Shown here: positions 47,230-56,548 of the stretch, one piece after another
Position numbering within the stretch: position 1 is the first letter of the stretch
Layout of the letters: each line of letters begins with the position of its first letter
NCBI GenBank assembly: GCA_963930645.1
Contig: OZ005662.1
Coordinates: forward strand, 80,854,841 to 80,918,840
Origin: Salticus scenicus
Lineage: Eukaryota > Arthropoda > Arachnida > Araneae > Salticidae
Direction: 5' to 3'
DNA length: 64,000 nt
Position numbers and translations under genes: made by a program
Notes under the pieces: model-generated
Databases searched by the model: none
Told to the model about the DNA's origin: nothing
What the model saw: the letters and a program-made list of their open reading frames with translations, nothing else

Positions 47230-47271
47230 GGCTTAAAATTTATGGTGTGTAAAGAAGTTTTAAAATCTATA

Positions 47272-48190
47272 GAATTTAATTATGCTTAAAGAAGCTTAAA
47301 TATGCTTAATGCAAAAAATATCTATAAAAAATTTCAAGTAATATGTCCATGTGATACAGATTTAACGCACCGAATTTGGGCTTTGTGCTAATATCCGTGT
47401 TTTAATTATGCTGATAAAAGGCAAACACATATATATATAAATACAGACCAACTGTTAAAAATCCGATTATCAGAATCAGCGAGCTTCAAAACACATAATT
47501 ATGCAAAATACTCAATTTCGAAAATTTTATTCTAAAATAGCACCTTCTCTAACATATATGAGTGAAAGAAAGTACAAATAATAATAATAATAATAATAAT
47601 AATTTTATGAGTATCAACCACATGACTTCCATTTTGTGTCGTCAAAAAAGAGAAAAAAAAATATTACTTATCAAGTTCTCTGTAATAACCAGTTAATTTA
47701 TACGTCGTATATATATCTAAAAGGGAGTTTATATAGCGAGTTTAAATAAAATCGGGAGAGTTGCTCTTTCAGACACCAATTTAAATCGATCTCACTAATA
47801 AGGACGTTTAATTTTCCCGTGTCAACTAACTAATGTAAATGAAAAAATATTAAAAAGGGTGTTAATATAGCACATTAAAAAATAATCGTTAAGTCATTTT
47901 AGAGAAACCGATTTTTAAGTCGCATTTTCGGATTTTAATGTTTCGGTTTTTTAACTTTAACCAAAATTTGCCAAACTCATCTGTATACAGGATTTGCCTT
48001 ATTAATAAATTTTGTTTGTTATCCTTTTTCCACTTTTGGATGTATATATTAGTCAGAAAATCCAACCCCCTCCCTTCCACAACTCATACGCATTAACAAA
48101 CTATTTTCCAGAAAACACATTTTTGAATTCTTGTGACATCGATAAAAAACTTGTAAATCGGGGGGGGGGGGGGTACAGTGAAACTGACAG
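47272..48190. other. Non-coding stretch with dispersed repeat copy
   Basis: Bases 47620-48000 are a diverged relative of the inverted-repeat element at 59295-63418 (ACCACATGACTTCCATT, then GTTTATATAGCGAGTTT). A (TAA)n run lies at 47577-47602 and a G run at 48160-48172. No gene is seen. Confidence 0.55.
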
Positions 48191-48193
48191 GTA

Positions 48194-49008
48194 CAGTGAA
48201 ACTTGAATAATTCGAACTTGTTTAATTCGAAATTCTGGATAATTCGATTTTTTTAGTCAGTCCCTTGAATTTTGTATTTAAATAATGTTAAAAAAATCAT
48301 GAATAATTCGAATTCTATTTTGGATAATTCGAAATTTTCATACGATTACCTTTAAAATATTACAGTAAAATTTGTTCCCGAGATTTTTCACAGCTAAAGT
48401 GCATTATGTTTTTTAACAGTCTTTCAAAAGAAGGATAAGGAAATACAAGAGTATTTCCTACCGACACTGTAAAAAATATGTCCTGTTTACTGCTAGAAAT
48501 TCTCTGTAATTTGAGAAAATACGCGTTATTTACGAAAAAGTTACGTTGTCAGAACGTATTTTCTCAAATTACAGAGAATTTCTGGCTGCAAATAAAACAT
48601 AATTTTTATAGTGTAGTGCATCAGAAGATATGGTCCATATACATGAACTTAGAGGGTCTTTTTTAATTGAAAGTCATGTCTAATGTAGAAGATTCTGTTT
48701 TTGTATCAATTGATGGGTTGAAGTCATATGCTATGACACAAAGATTGTACTTAAAGAAGCAATCAAAATATCTGATTATTTTAAAAAAGTGTTGAATAAT
48801 TAAGATCGTAAAAAAATATTGATTTAATGAGAAGGGGTTAATGATGCAGTACTCTTAGATATAAAGTTTATGTGTTAAATCTTTGATCATAGAGTTTTAT
48901 ATTTTTAATTTATCTCTTCTTTTACACAAAATAGTATATGATTCGAATTTTTGGATATTTCGAATTTTTCTCTGACTCGTTCAACTTCGAATTATCCAAG
49001 ATCTACTG
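48194..49008. mobile_element. pogo/Tigger-like non-autonomous element
   Basis: TA flanks both ends (48192-48193, 49009-49010). Termini read CAGTGAAACTTGAATAATTC on the left and CAGTAGATCTTGGATAATTC on the inverted right, the CAGT...AATTCGAA style of pogo-like elements. Further AATTCGAA copies lie inside each end. No transposase frame. A 29 bp perfect hairpin (48495-48523 with 48554-48582) sits in the interior. Confidence 0.75.
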
Positions 49009-49099
49009 TATAAAAAAATTTGAATACTCCTGTTACCTACAGTAATCAATAACACAAATAAAAAATAGTGAGAAATGATATGCACATATTTTATGGTAT

Positions 49100-49722
49100 T
49101 GTTGCGTACTTGGGGGTTCGTGAGTTGTCTGAGAATGAAAGGCCAAACGTACAAAAATTCAGTAATTTATTCACAGAAAATTCCAGAAAAATGCAGGTCT
49201 ATAAACCAAGTATCAGCTTCAATTCAAACAGTAAACACAGCTTAAACAACAGCTGTCAATAGCAAATCCACAGTACAAACTGTATACCCATAACACTTGA
49301 AGCAAGTCTCTCCCAAAGAGGCTTAAGAGCAATGCAAGCACTAGCGAAGCTGGCTGAGATCTCAACTGAACTGACTGCCTTGGCGAGGAAGCGCTCCTTA
49401 TATGTTGTTCCATGGAACCCAGATTTTTCGAGAAAACTCTAGAAAGTGGTCAACCAATCAACTTACAGCTTCCATATTTGGTATATCCCATATAAGGATT
49501 TTCTCGCCAAAAAAATCGCCAAGGTGGGAAAAAGTCGCCAAATTTGGCGCCAAATCCATTACCTGCATTACTGGGCCTTTTTAATGCGTTTTTAAGGGAA
49601 AGTAAGGCTATTTCAACGCTAAAACGACTAGAAATGCACAAAATTAGCACTTTATCAACTTACTAAGCCTCTTTGAAAGAATTTATACAAAAATAAACAC
49701 AATTATTTACAATTTCGTAACA
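49100..49722 (-). mobile_element. Solo LTR, 623 bp
   Basis: On the minus strand it begins TGTTACG and ends CGCAACA, and it is flanked by a GTAT duplication (49096-49099, 49723-49726). A TATA-like CATATAAGG (near 49396-49404) and an AATAAA signal (49167-49172) are in the right order for an LTR. No internal retroelement sequence adjoins it, so it is a product of LTR-LTR recombination. The 4 bp duplication fits Gypsy or BEL elements. Confidence 0.85.
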
Positions 49723-49726
49723 GTAT

Positions 49727-50331
49727 TTTATTGAGAATTTTCGAATACTTAAAAATATCAGAAAATCGATAATTATGCCCGTGTGCATAAACGTGTATTT
49801 AGTAAAAACAATTGTGTTGAACTCCCCATATTAGTGATTGCTAATGATTAATCTTTCTTTATTGAAACATTCAGGTGAACATTGTTAACAATTCTTTTAT
49901 TATCTTATCACAATTGTGATTAAAATAAACTATTTATCTGTATTTCAAAAATAAGTGCTAAAGCTGCAATCACTCTTTCACTACGTTGGAAAGCATTCAC
50001 AGAAGCTAAGTAAGTTTATTATTATCAATATTATTTTAAATTTCGCGACTTGTTTGAATTTTGTGTATTTAATTTCAAACAAAATATCATCGAATTCACT
50101 TCGTATCATACTGCGTCTGCTTGTAACATAAACTTATCATAACAGCTAATTTAATAAACTGCTAATCAGGTAATGTAATATATTTATTTGTAAGAAAGCT
50201 ACATTTTACTAAATAATGTCATTAAATTAGTAATATTACATAATTAAATGTAACATTAAATATTACAAAACTAAATGTAAATATTACATAATTAAATGTA
50301 ACAATGTATATACTAATTTACATATAATTAG
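49727..50331. other. AT-rich non-coding stretch
   Basis: Repeats of TAAATGTAA-type sequence lie near 50200-50300. No gene is seen. The last five bases (ATTAG) are the target duplication of the copia element. Confidence 0.5.
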
Positions 50332-50601
50332 TGTTGGTATAAATGGGTCCGCAGAGTGAAAAGCAGAGTCTTTTGAACAATCACAACATTTAATAATATA
50401 TAGAAAAGTAGAATAACATAATGCGGGCATTTCTTGCCGCTCGCTTAGCAAAGCTTTCTCGTACAGACTCTTATAAACATCTCTCTCTCAGGGAGCGAAG
50501 ATGCGCCGTTGATTACGTAATACAGTTACGTCACATCTGACGTCATGACAGGTGTTCGCTGGTTAACAGCTGATATGAGAAACATGCATTGAAATCCTTC
50601 A
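50332..50601 (-). repeat. 3' LTR of the copia element
   Basis: 270 bp, TG...CA ends, no difference seen by eye from the other LTR. An AAAAAGGGGGAAA polypurine tract abuts it. Confidence 0.95.
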
Positions 50602-50614
50602 TTTCCCCCTTTTT
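50602..50614 (-). promoter_or_regulatory. Polypurine tract of the copia element
   Basis: On the minus strand AAAAAGGGGGAAA lies directly before the 3' LTR. It is the expected primer for plus-strand synthesis. Confidence 0.85.
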
Positions 50615-50842
50615 CAATAAATGTTTCGAAAATAAAACATATTTATGCATTATAATAGCATATTAAAAATTACAGAAAATTATTTTTATGCAAGAGTTAC
50701 TTAAAATAAGAAAAGTGTTAGTAAAGAAATAGAATTATAAGCAAATAATTATGGTTAATATTATAAAATAAAATACGTAAAATATAAGCAGTTAATTTCT
50801 TAATGAAAACACAGTTTAAATATATATATATTTTTAAGTTCA

Positions 50843-51166
50843 TCAGTCCTGAGTATTAAGTCCTATAATATCACAACATTTTTCATGTTTATATGCATTT
50901 AAACTTTTTGTTAAAATATCTGCAGGTTGTTCATCTGATGAAATATATTTAATGTCAATTAGTTTATTATTGTAAACTTCTCGCACAAAATGATGACGAA
51001 TGTCAATGTGCTTAGATCGATTGTGATGAACAGGATTTTTTACTAATCTCAGTGCGGACTGATTGTCGCACATGATTGCAGTTGGACTTGATACAATTTC
51101 AGGATCCAGTTCTTTTAAGAAATTTCTAACATGAATTGTCTCTTTTGCGGATTCAGACAGAGACAT
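50843..51166 (-). CDS. Copia polyprotein, RNase H C-terminal part after a TGA
   Basis: This segment completes the RNase H domain and lies in the same frame as the upstream pol ORF. It holds MCDNQSALRLVKNPVHHNRS with a catalytic Asp, KHIDIRHHFVRE with the conserved His, and the tail to TAA. Codons between the TGA (51209-51211) and the first Met are open and contain the STTESEYMSLSE block, in which Glu is a catalytic ligand. Without readthrough, pol would end just short of this half of RNase H and could not degrade the RNA template. Confidence 0.9.
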   Translation of the reverse strand: MSLSESAKETIHVRNFLKELDPEIVSSPTAIMCDNQSALRLVKNPVHHNRSKHIDIRHHFVREVYNNKLIDIKYISSDEQPADILTKSLNAYKHEKCCDIIGLNTQD

Positions 51167-51208
51167 ATATTCAGATTCTGTTGTGGATAGAGCAACGGTT
51201 CGCTGCTT

Positions 51209-54148
51209 TCAAGATTCCCAAGAAATAGGTCCACCGGCATATTTAAAGACGTATCCTGTATATGATTTTCTATCATTTATATCCGATGCCCAATCGGCAT
51301 CAACAAATGCTGTCAATGGTTTATCGTCTCTGTAATACACAATTCCTAAATTTCTAGTGCCATTGAGATACCTTAGTATTCTTTTAGCAGCTATCCAGTG
51401 AGGTTTTCCTGGATTGTTATTAAACTGACTTAAATAATTTACAGCATGGGTGATATCTGGTCTAGTAGCAACCGACAGATACATAAGAGAACCAATTAAT
51501 TGTCTATAAGGAATTTTTGACATATATGATTTCTCTTCTTCTGTATTTGGACACATTTGTTTAGTTAATTTTACACTGTTATCTAAAGGTGTATTTACCA
51601 CTCTAGAATCTTCCATATTAAATTTATTTAGTAAATCTTCAATGTATTTCTTTTGTGTTATAGTGATGCTATCCCTATCTTGATTAAATTCAATGCCTAA
51701 GCAATAATGCAGAAGGCCCATATCTTTCATTTTGAAAGATTCTGCTAATTTATTTCTTATATCAAAATAGTGCTCTTCACTTTTAGTGAGACAAATTAAA
51801 TCGTCGACATAGACGATTATAATAGCATCAAAAGGATATTTTGAGTAATAGACACATTTGTCGGAATTCAAAGGGTTAAATTTCATTTTTCTCAGTTTCT
51901 CATCTAATTTCTTAAACCACTGTCTTCCTGACTGCTTAAGCCCATACAAAGACTTCTTTAATAAACACACTTTATTTTCATGTATATCATTTTCAAAAAA
52001 TTCAGGAAGTTCCATAAAAATTTCTTCATTCAAATTGCCGTTAACATATGCCATAATGAAATCTAACTGGTATGCTGTGAAACCATTCTGGATAGCATAC
52101 GCGATTGCAGTTCTTATAGAACTTAATCTGGCTACTGGTGAAAAATTTTCCTCAAAATCTATACCTTGTTTCTGTGAACACCCTTTGGCAACTAATCTGG
52201 CCTTAAATTTTTCAATTTGACCATCTGGTTTGAACTTTGTTTTTAAAACCCATTTACACCCAATTACCTTTTTATCTTTTGGTCTATCTACAATTTCCCA
52301 ACCTTTTTGCTTAACTAAAGAATCATATTCTAATTTCATCGCGTTTTCCCAATTTTTAGCATAATCTCCATTTAACGCGTCGATCACGCTGGGATTAATT
52401 TCATTAAATGAGTTATCAGCTAATTGAGAAGTTTCATCTTTATATTTTGTATCAGTAATACACTCCTTATGAGACTTTTGAAAGTTCCAACTTTTACTTT
52501 TTTTAGGTCTTCCGGGACCACGTTTAAAAATAGGATTGTTTTTATTAATCCCTTTCTCTTGTTTACATATATCGTCAACACTCTCCTCCCCTCCACTCAC
52601 ATCTTCTACGTTCCCCCCTTCAGAAAGCGAGCCTTCCCCCCCTTTCCAAAAAGAGAAACTCTCTCCGTTGCATTCAGGGGGATAGGAAATCGATCCGCTG
52701 TTTTCCCCCCTGTCTGCGGTTTGAGTAGTGATAGGAGTTTCATTTTTAATATTACAATCATTGCATTTATTCTCAGACGGAAAAATTAATTCTAATTGAT
52801 CAGTAGTAGCTGAATCATTTGTTTGAAACTCGTCTATAAATCGAACATCACGACTTATGACAATTTTTCTGGTATCCTTATTCCATAATCTGTAAGCGCG
52901 TGATTCATTTGAATAGCCAACGAATATATGTTCGTGTGACCTAGCTTCAAACTTCCCTTTTGATTTTTTATTTAGAACAAAACATTTCTGTCCGAAAATT
53001 TTAAAATAGTTAACAGTTGGTTTATAACCGAAAAACAATTCGAACGGTGTTTTATTTTCTTTAATTCCTTTAGTGGGACACCTGTTTCTAATATATGCAG
53101 CGCAATTTACTGCTTCAGCCCAGAATGTATTTGGAAGGTTTGATTGCATTAATAAACACCTCGCCATTTCGCATAATGTACGATTTTGTCTTTCAATTCT
53201 AGAATTTTGCTGAGGGGTCATTGGCGATGAAAATTCGCGTTTAATACCGCATTCTTCAATATATTTATTGAATTCCTCGCCACAATATTCCAATCCATTA
53301 TCAGTATGCAGTATTTTAATTTTTTTTCCTAATCGATTTTCGACTGCTACTTTATATCTCCGGAACGCGTTCTTAGCTTGATCTTTTGTTTTTAGAAAAT
53401 TTACTTCAATGTAACGAGATTTATCATCCAAAAAAGTAATAAAGTAACGTGATCCGCCATGGGATTTAACATTTATAGGGCCACATAAATCAGAATAAAC
53501 TACTTCTAATAATTCATCACTATGAAATTTGTTTTCTTTACAAAATGGTTTCACAGTTTGTTTAGACCTAATACATACTTTGCAATCTTTTAAAGAATCT
53601 TTTTCATTAAAATTTAAATCTCTTAACATATTTTCAGATTTTAATAATTTTAAATCTTTTTCATTTAAATGTCCTAATTTTAAATGCCATTTATGAAAGT
53701 TGCTTACCTGAGTTGTTGCAGCGATATCCACCTGCGGCTGAAAAAAATATAAATCACCTTTTCTCGTAGCACTTATAATCAGAGAGCCGTCCTGCTCTGT
53801 GATTTTTGCACATTTTTCGGTAAATACAACTCGGCAGTTGTTTGCAGTAGCTTTTGATATAGACATTAAATTGCATTTCAATTTTGGAACGCACAAAACA
53901 TTTGTTAACTTTAAATTTGTTACACCGTGATTACCGGGAACTTTTAATTTGACTGTTCCAACACCTGTGATCTCCGCTGTTTCATCTATAGCTAATTTTA
54001 TAAATGATCCAATTCTAGGTTCGAAATCTGTAAACAAATTCTTGTCATGAGCCATATGGGATGTCGTACCGCTATCGAGACACCACTCGGAATGTTCTTG
54101 GAAAGAGTTACTGGCTGCCATCGTGAACTCTGTACTATCTTCAACCAT
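51209..54148 (-). CDS. Copia pol: protease, integrase, reverse transcriptase, start of RNase H
   Basis: 979 residues. The protease motif DSG is at 25-27. Integrase has the HHCC zinc site (H155, H160, C189, C192) and the catalytic triad D220, D283, E319, a DD35E arrangement, with QQNSRIERQNR after it. A linker with acidic residues (500-530) and GPGRPKKSK (544-552), an AT-hook-like basic motif, leads to the reverse transcriptase. There, ARLVAKGCSQ (650-659), D696 in YQLDFIMAYVNG and YVDD (780-783) are the hallmark sites. RNase H begins at D950 in FVDADWA and is cut by TGA after residue 979. The first Met is internal to the original gag-pol frame, so protease would normally be made as part of a fusion protein. 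These enzymes mature the particle, copy the RNA and insert the DNA. Confidence 0.95.
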   Translation of the reverse strand: MVEDSTEFTMAASNSFQEHSEWCLDSGTTSHMAHDKNLFTDFEPRIGSFIKLAIDETAEITGVGTVKLKVPGNHGVTNLKLTNVLCVPKLKCNLMSISKATANNCRVVFTEKCAKITEQDGSLIISATRKGDLYFFQPQVDIAATTQVSNFHKWHLKLGHLNEKDLKLLKSENMLRDLNFNEKDSLKDCKVCIRSKQTVKPFCKENKFHSDELLEVVYSDLCGPINVKSHGGSRYFITFLDDKSRYIEVNFLKTKDQAKNAFRRYKVAVENRLGKKIKILHTDNGLEYCGEEFNKYIEECGIKREFSSPMTPQQNSRIERQNRTLCEMARCLLMQSNLPNTFWAEAVNCAAYIRNRCPTKGIKENKTPFELFFGYKPTVNYFKIFGQKCFVLNKKSKGKFEARSHEHIFVGYSNESRAYRLWNKDTRKIVISRDVRFIDEFQTNDSATTDQLELIFPSENKCNDCNIKNETPITTQTADRGENSGSISYPPECNGESFSFWKGGEGSLSEGGNVEDVSGGEESVDDICKQEKGINKNNPIFKRGPGRPKKSKSWNFQKSHKECITDTKYKDETSQLADNSFNEINPSVIDALNGDYAKNWENAMKLEYDSLVKQKGWEIVDRPKDKKVIGCKWVLKTKFKPDGQIEKFKARLVAKGCSQKQGIDFEENFSPVARLSSIRTAIAYAIQNGFTAYQLDFIMAYVNGNLNEEIFMELPEFFENDIHENKVCLLKKSLYGLKQSGRQWFKKLDEKLRKMKFNPLNSDKCVYYSKYPFDAIIIVYVDDLICLTKSEEHYFDIRNKLAESFKMKDMGLLHYCLGIEFNQDRDSITITQKKYIEDLLNKFNMEDSRVVNTPLDNSVKLTKQMCPNTEEEKSYMSKIPYRQLIGSLMYLSVATRPDITHAVNYLSQFNNNPGKPHWIAAKRILRYLNGTRNLGIVYYRDDKPLTAFVDADWASDINDRKSYTGYVFKYAGGPISWES

Positions 54149-54235
54149 GAAAGATCTATCTTTATATTTATTCGATGAAGTGAATTTTCTGTCTGAGATC
54201 TTCTTTCTGCATTCTGAGGCTTTATGCCCTACTTT

Positions 54236-54949
54236 TCAACAGTAATTGCATTTGAAGATTGCATAATTTCTTTCGCCATACGTGTTCTTGTTCTGCACAG
54301 GCTTTAAGATTTCTCTTTTGTTCTTTTCAGGAAGATTTTTCTTGTGAGTCGTAAAATACGCATTTGATGATTCTTGATTCTTTTTATTTTTTCTTGACTC
54401 GTATTCTTCCATCATTTTAATTTTCAGAGCTTCAGGCTGCGGCAATTCATCTCTTGCTTCTATGGCGCACCTGAAATTTTCATAGCTGTCAGGAATACTG
54501 TATAAGAGCAAAATTGATAATAGGTCTTCGGCTACTTCAATGTCCATTTCTTTTAGCTTGTCCACTATATCGAAGAAAATATTGAGGTGATCGGACATAT
54601 TTTCACTATCAGACATTTTCTTAAAGAGTAGCTGCTTCAACAGGGTGGCTTTCTTTGCCGGTCCTCTCGATTCGTAAACTTCTTTTAATTTATTCCATAC
54701 TTCATTTGAGGTGGTACAATGTTTAATATGACACAACTCACTTGGGGTAATTGCTAGGATTAAATCGGCTCTAGCTTTCCGGTCAATTTCGAGCCATTTT
54801 TCTTCACCTTCGGCGCCTTCATCGGGCTTAATTTTCGTTCCGTTAGCATAACTCCAGTGATCATTTTTGATTAAAACAGCTTCTATTTGCAGCTTCCAGG
54901 TGTCAAAATTGTTTTTCGATAACTTTTCTATATTTAATATTTGCGACAT
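54236..54949 (-). CDS. Copia gag (capsid), truncated in its zinc knuckle by TGA
   Basis: 237 residues starting with ATG, about 160 bp inside the 5' LTR. It contains the UBN2/gag-polypeptide region of copia elements (WLEIDRKARADLILAI, the EVWNKLKEVYES segment, KATLLKQLLFKKM, SILLLYSIPDSYENF). It ends at CNYC, the first two cysteines of a CX2CX4HX4C zinc knuckle. The TGA (54236-54238) replaces the residue right after the second Cys. The remaining His and Cys are still encoded downstream in the same frame. Gag forms the virus-like particle and the knuckle binds genomic RNA. As it stands this copy makes a capsid without a complete knuckle. Confidence 0.93.
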   Translation of the reverse strand: MSQILNIEKLSKNNFDTWKLQIEAVLIKNDHWSYANGTKIKPDEGAEGEEKWLEIDRKARADLILAITPSELCHIKHCTTSNEVWNKLKEVYESRGPAKKATLLKQLLFKKMSDSENMSDHLNIFFDIVDKLKEMDIEVAEDLLSILLLYSIPDSYENFRCAIEARDELPQPEALKIKMMEEYESRKNKKNQESSNAYFTTHKKNLPEKNKREILKPVQNKNTYGERNYAIFKCNYC

Positions 54950-55093
54950 ATTTAATAAGCTATAATAGCTTCGTTATAAAAATAGAATCAAAAATACTTT
55001 CGATTTCAGCCCTTAGGCTTAACAGTAAGTCGCACTTTCGTTTTAGCGAATGTTAATTTAAATTTTTAAAAAGTCCGCAGTAAGATGCGTGTC

Positions 55094-55108
55094 TCTGGGC
55101 CCATAACC
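55094..55108 (-). promoter_or_regulatory. Primer-binding site matching the anticodon arm of initiator tRNA-Met
   Basis: Two bases inside the 5' LTR the minus strand reads GGTTATGGGCCCAGA. The plus strand TGGGCCCATAACC is the anticodon arm of eukaryotic initiator tRNA-Met. Drosophila copia is known to prime from such a cleaved tRNA half. The usual 3' CCA-end match is absent. Confidence 0.85.
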
Positions 55109-55110
55109 AT

Positions 55111-55380
55111 TGTTGGTATAAATGGGTCCGCAGAGTGAAAAGCAGAGTCTTTTGAACAATCACAACATTTAATAATATATAGAAAAGTAGAATAACATAA
55201 TGCGGGCATTTCTTGCCGCTCGCTTAGCAAAGCTTTCTCGTACAGACTCTTATAAACATCTCTCTCTCAGGGAGCGAAGATGCGCCGTTGATTACGTAAT
55301 ACAGTTACGTCACATCTGACGTCATGACAGGTGTTCGCTGGTTAACAGCTGATATGAGAAACATGCATTGAAATCCTTCA
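55111..55380 (-). repeat. 5' LTR of the copia element
   Basis: 270 bp, TG...CA ends. U3 holds bZIP-type sites and a TATA-like box (see the promoter entry). An ATTAAA poly-A-like signal lies in the R/U5 part. Confidence 0.95.
55248..55324 (-). promoter_or_regulatory. Copia LTR promoter with clustered CRE/bZIP-like sites
   Basis: Minus-strand order is TGACGTCA (55324-55317), TGACGTAA (55312-55305), ATTACGTAAT (55300-55291) and TTTATA (55256-55251). The first is a perfect CRE, the second a half-variant, the third a PAR-bZIP/C-EBP-like palindrome, and the last a TATA-like box. The same cluster is in the 3' LTR. This suggests transcription responsive to CREB/ATF-type factors. Confidence 0.6.
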
Positions 55381-55385
55381 ATTAG

Positions 55386-56490
55386 TATATTACATAAAAA
55401 ATTACCATTTCATGGTTATCGCAAAATTTTCTTCTACAAATAAAAGAGCCACGTACCGTTTAAATGAATACAAATTAATTACAACTTCCCACAATAAAAA
55501 TTTTACATAAAAATCTTGACGCATGTTTAACCAATAGATTCTGAGATGTAGTCATATGGAAAATCACACAAGGTTAATAAGAGCAGCGTCACCTGTCGAC
55601 CGATATACACCCAAATTTTGTAAGTATTTTTAAAATTTATAATCACCATATTACATATCAAGTCTTGTGTACTTATTCGCTATATAAACTAAGATATAAC
55701 CTACTCATACATTAGGAAAAATTACAGCTACCTGTCCGCCTATATATACCCAAATTCAGTCAGTATTTTTCTGAAAACGGTCCTCTGCCATGTCAGGTTT
55801 TGAGTATTTATACACAAGACAGGAAGTGGGCTGAGATACAGCCTTACAGTGAATGTGAAAAATTGTGGTACAACTGCGTCACCTTTAGGGTGATTTGCAC
55901 CAAAAGTTTTTCGGCACTAATCAACAATTTTGTATGCAAATTTGTGCTACATACTGAGCTAGCACTGACACAAAATGTATGTCTCTCACACACTAAGATA
56001 CTGACAGACAGGCAAACATTTTCTTAATAAAATTGTTAAATCGTGTTGTAAACCTCTCAAAACACTGTAAACCTTTCGCGAACCTTTCAAAACATTGTAA
56101 ATCTATCGGAAACCACATAGTGCAGGCCCTAGAGGGGTGTGAGTATACAAAATATGGAGACCGAATTCCACCAACGAATTTAGTTCAGAATAGCTTATAA
56201 TGCGGGTCTTGCTGATCCATTTTTTGGTCTAATTTTTTTTTACCCCCCTCTCCCCTTCTCTTAGTTTTAAACGAAATCAATGGAGTAAAGTCTAATGATG
56301 ATTTCAGCTATATTTTTTGTTTTATTGAAATGATGAAACATAAAATTGACTATGGGTTCTTGAATGATATAAAGAAACAAACAAAAAAATAAATGATAAT
56401 TATAAGATAAAAAAAATTGATAAACTATGTTTTTAAATTTTCTGTTGAATCATAGCTATAGAACTAGCTACATTAGCACTTTATCAATGC
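55386..56490. repeat. Dispersed repeat mosaic
   Basis: Bases 55560-56160 carry pieces of the 141 bp and modular repeats, including ACTGACAGACAGGCAAACATT and AACCTCTCAAAACA segments. No gene is seen; the frame at 55800-56027 is repeat sequence. Confidence 0.55.
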
Positions 56491-56494
56491 GTAT

Positions 56495-56548
56495 TGTTAC
56501 GAAATTGTAAATAATTGTATTTATTTTTGTATAAATTCTTTCAAAGAG
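56495..56548 (+). mobile_element. First part of a split LTR related to the solo LTR
   Basis: TGTTACGAAATTGTAAATAA and the next 34 bases match the start of the 49100-49722 LTR read on its own strand. The match stops at CAAAGAG and resumes near 59054. Confidence 0.65.

Larger units (their letters stand above)
47008..47271. mobile_element. Palindrome of two Penelope-type repeats
   Basis: The two halves are near-perfect inverted copies that meet at a short apex around 47140 (GGCAAAAGCAAGAC on both sides). Each half carries a hammerhead-like motif pointing outwards from the axis. No coding sequence remains between them. It looks like the two inverted pseudo-LTRs of a Penelope-like element without its ORF. 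Confidence 0.75.
50332..55380 (-). mobile_element. Complete Ty1/copia LTR retrotransposon
   Basis: Two 270 bp LTRs that look identical by eye (50332-50601, 55111-55380) begin TG and end CA. They are flanked by ATTAG (50327-50331, 55381-55385). The order on the minus strand is LTR, primer-binding site, gag, protease, integrase, reverse transcriptase, RNase H, polypurine tract, LTR. Integrase before reverse transcriptase defines copia. Total length is 5049 bp. All coding lies in one frame from 54949 to 50843, cut by two TGA codons. The lack of visible LTR differences indicates a very recent insertion. Confidence 0.97.

Noticed and set aside
51858..52789. Plus-strand open frames of about 120 codons inside the copia element
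   Set aside because: They are shadows of the minus-strand pol gene.
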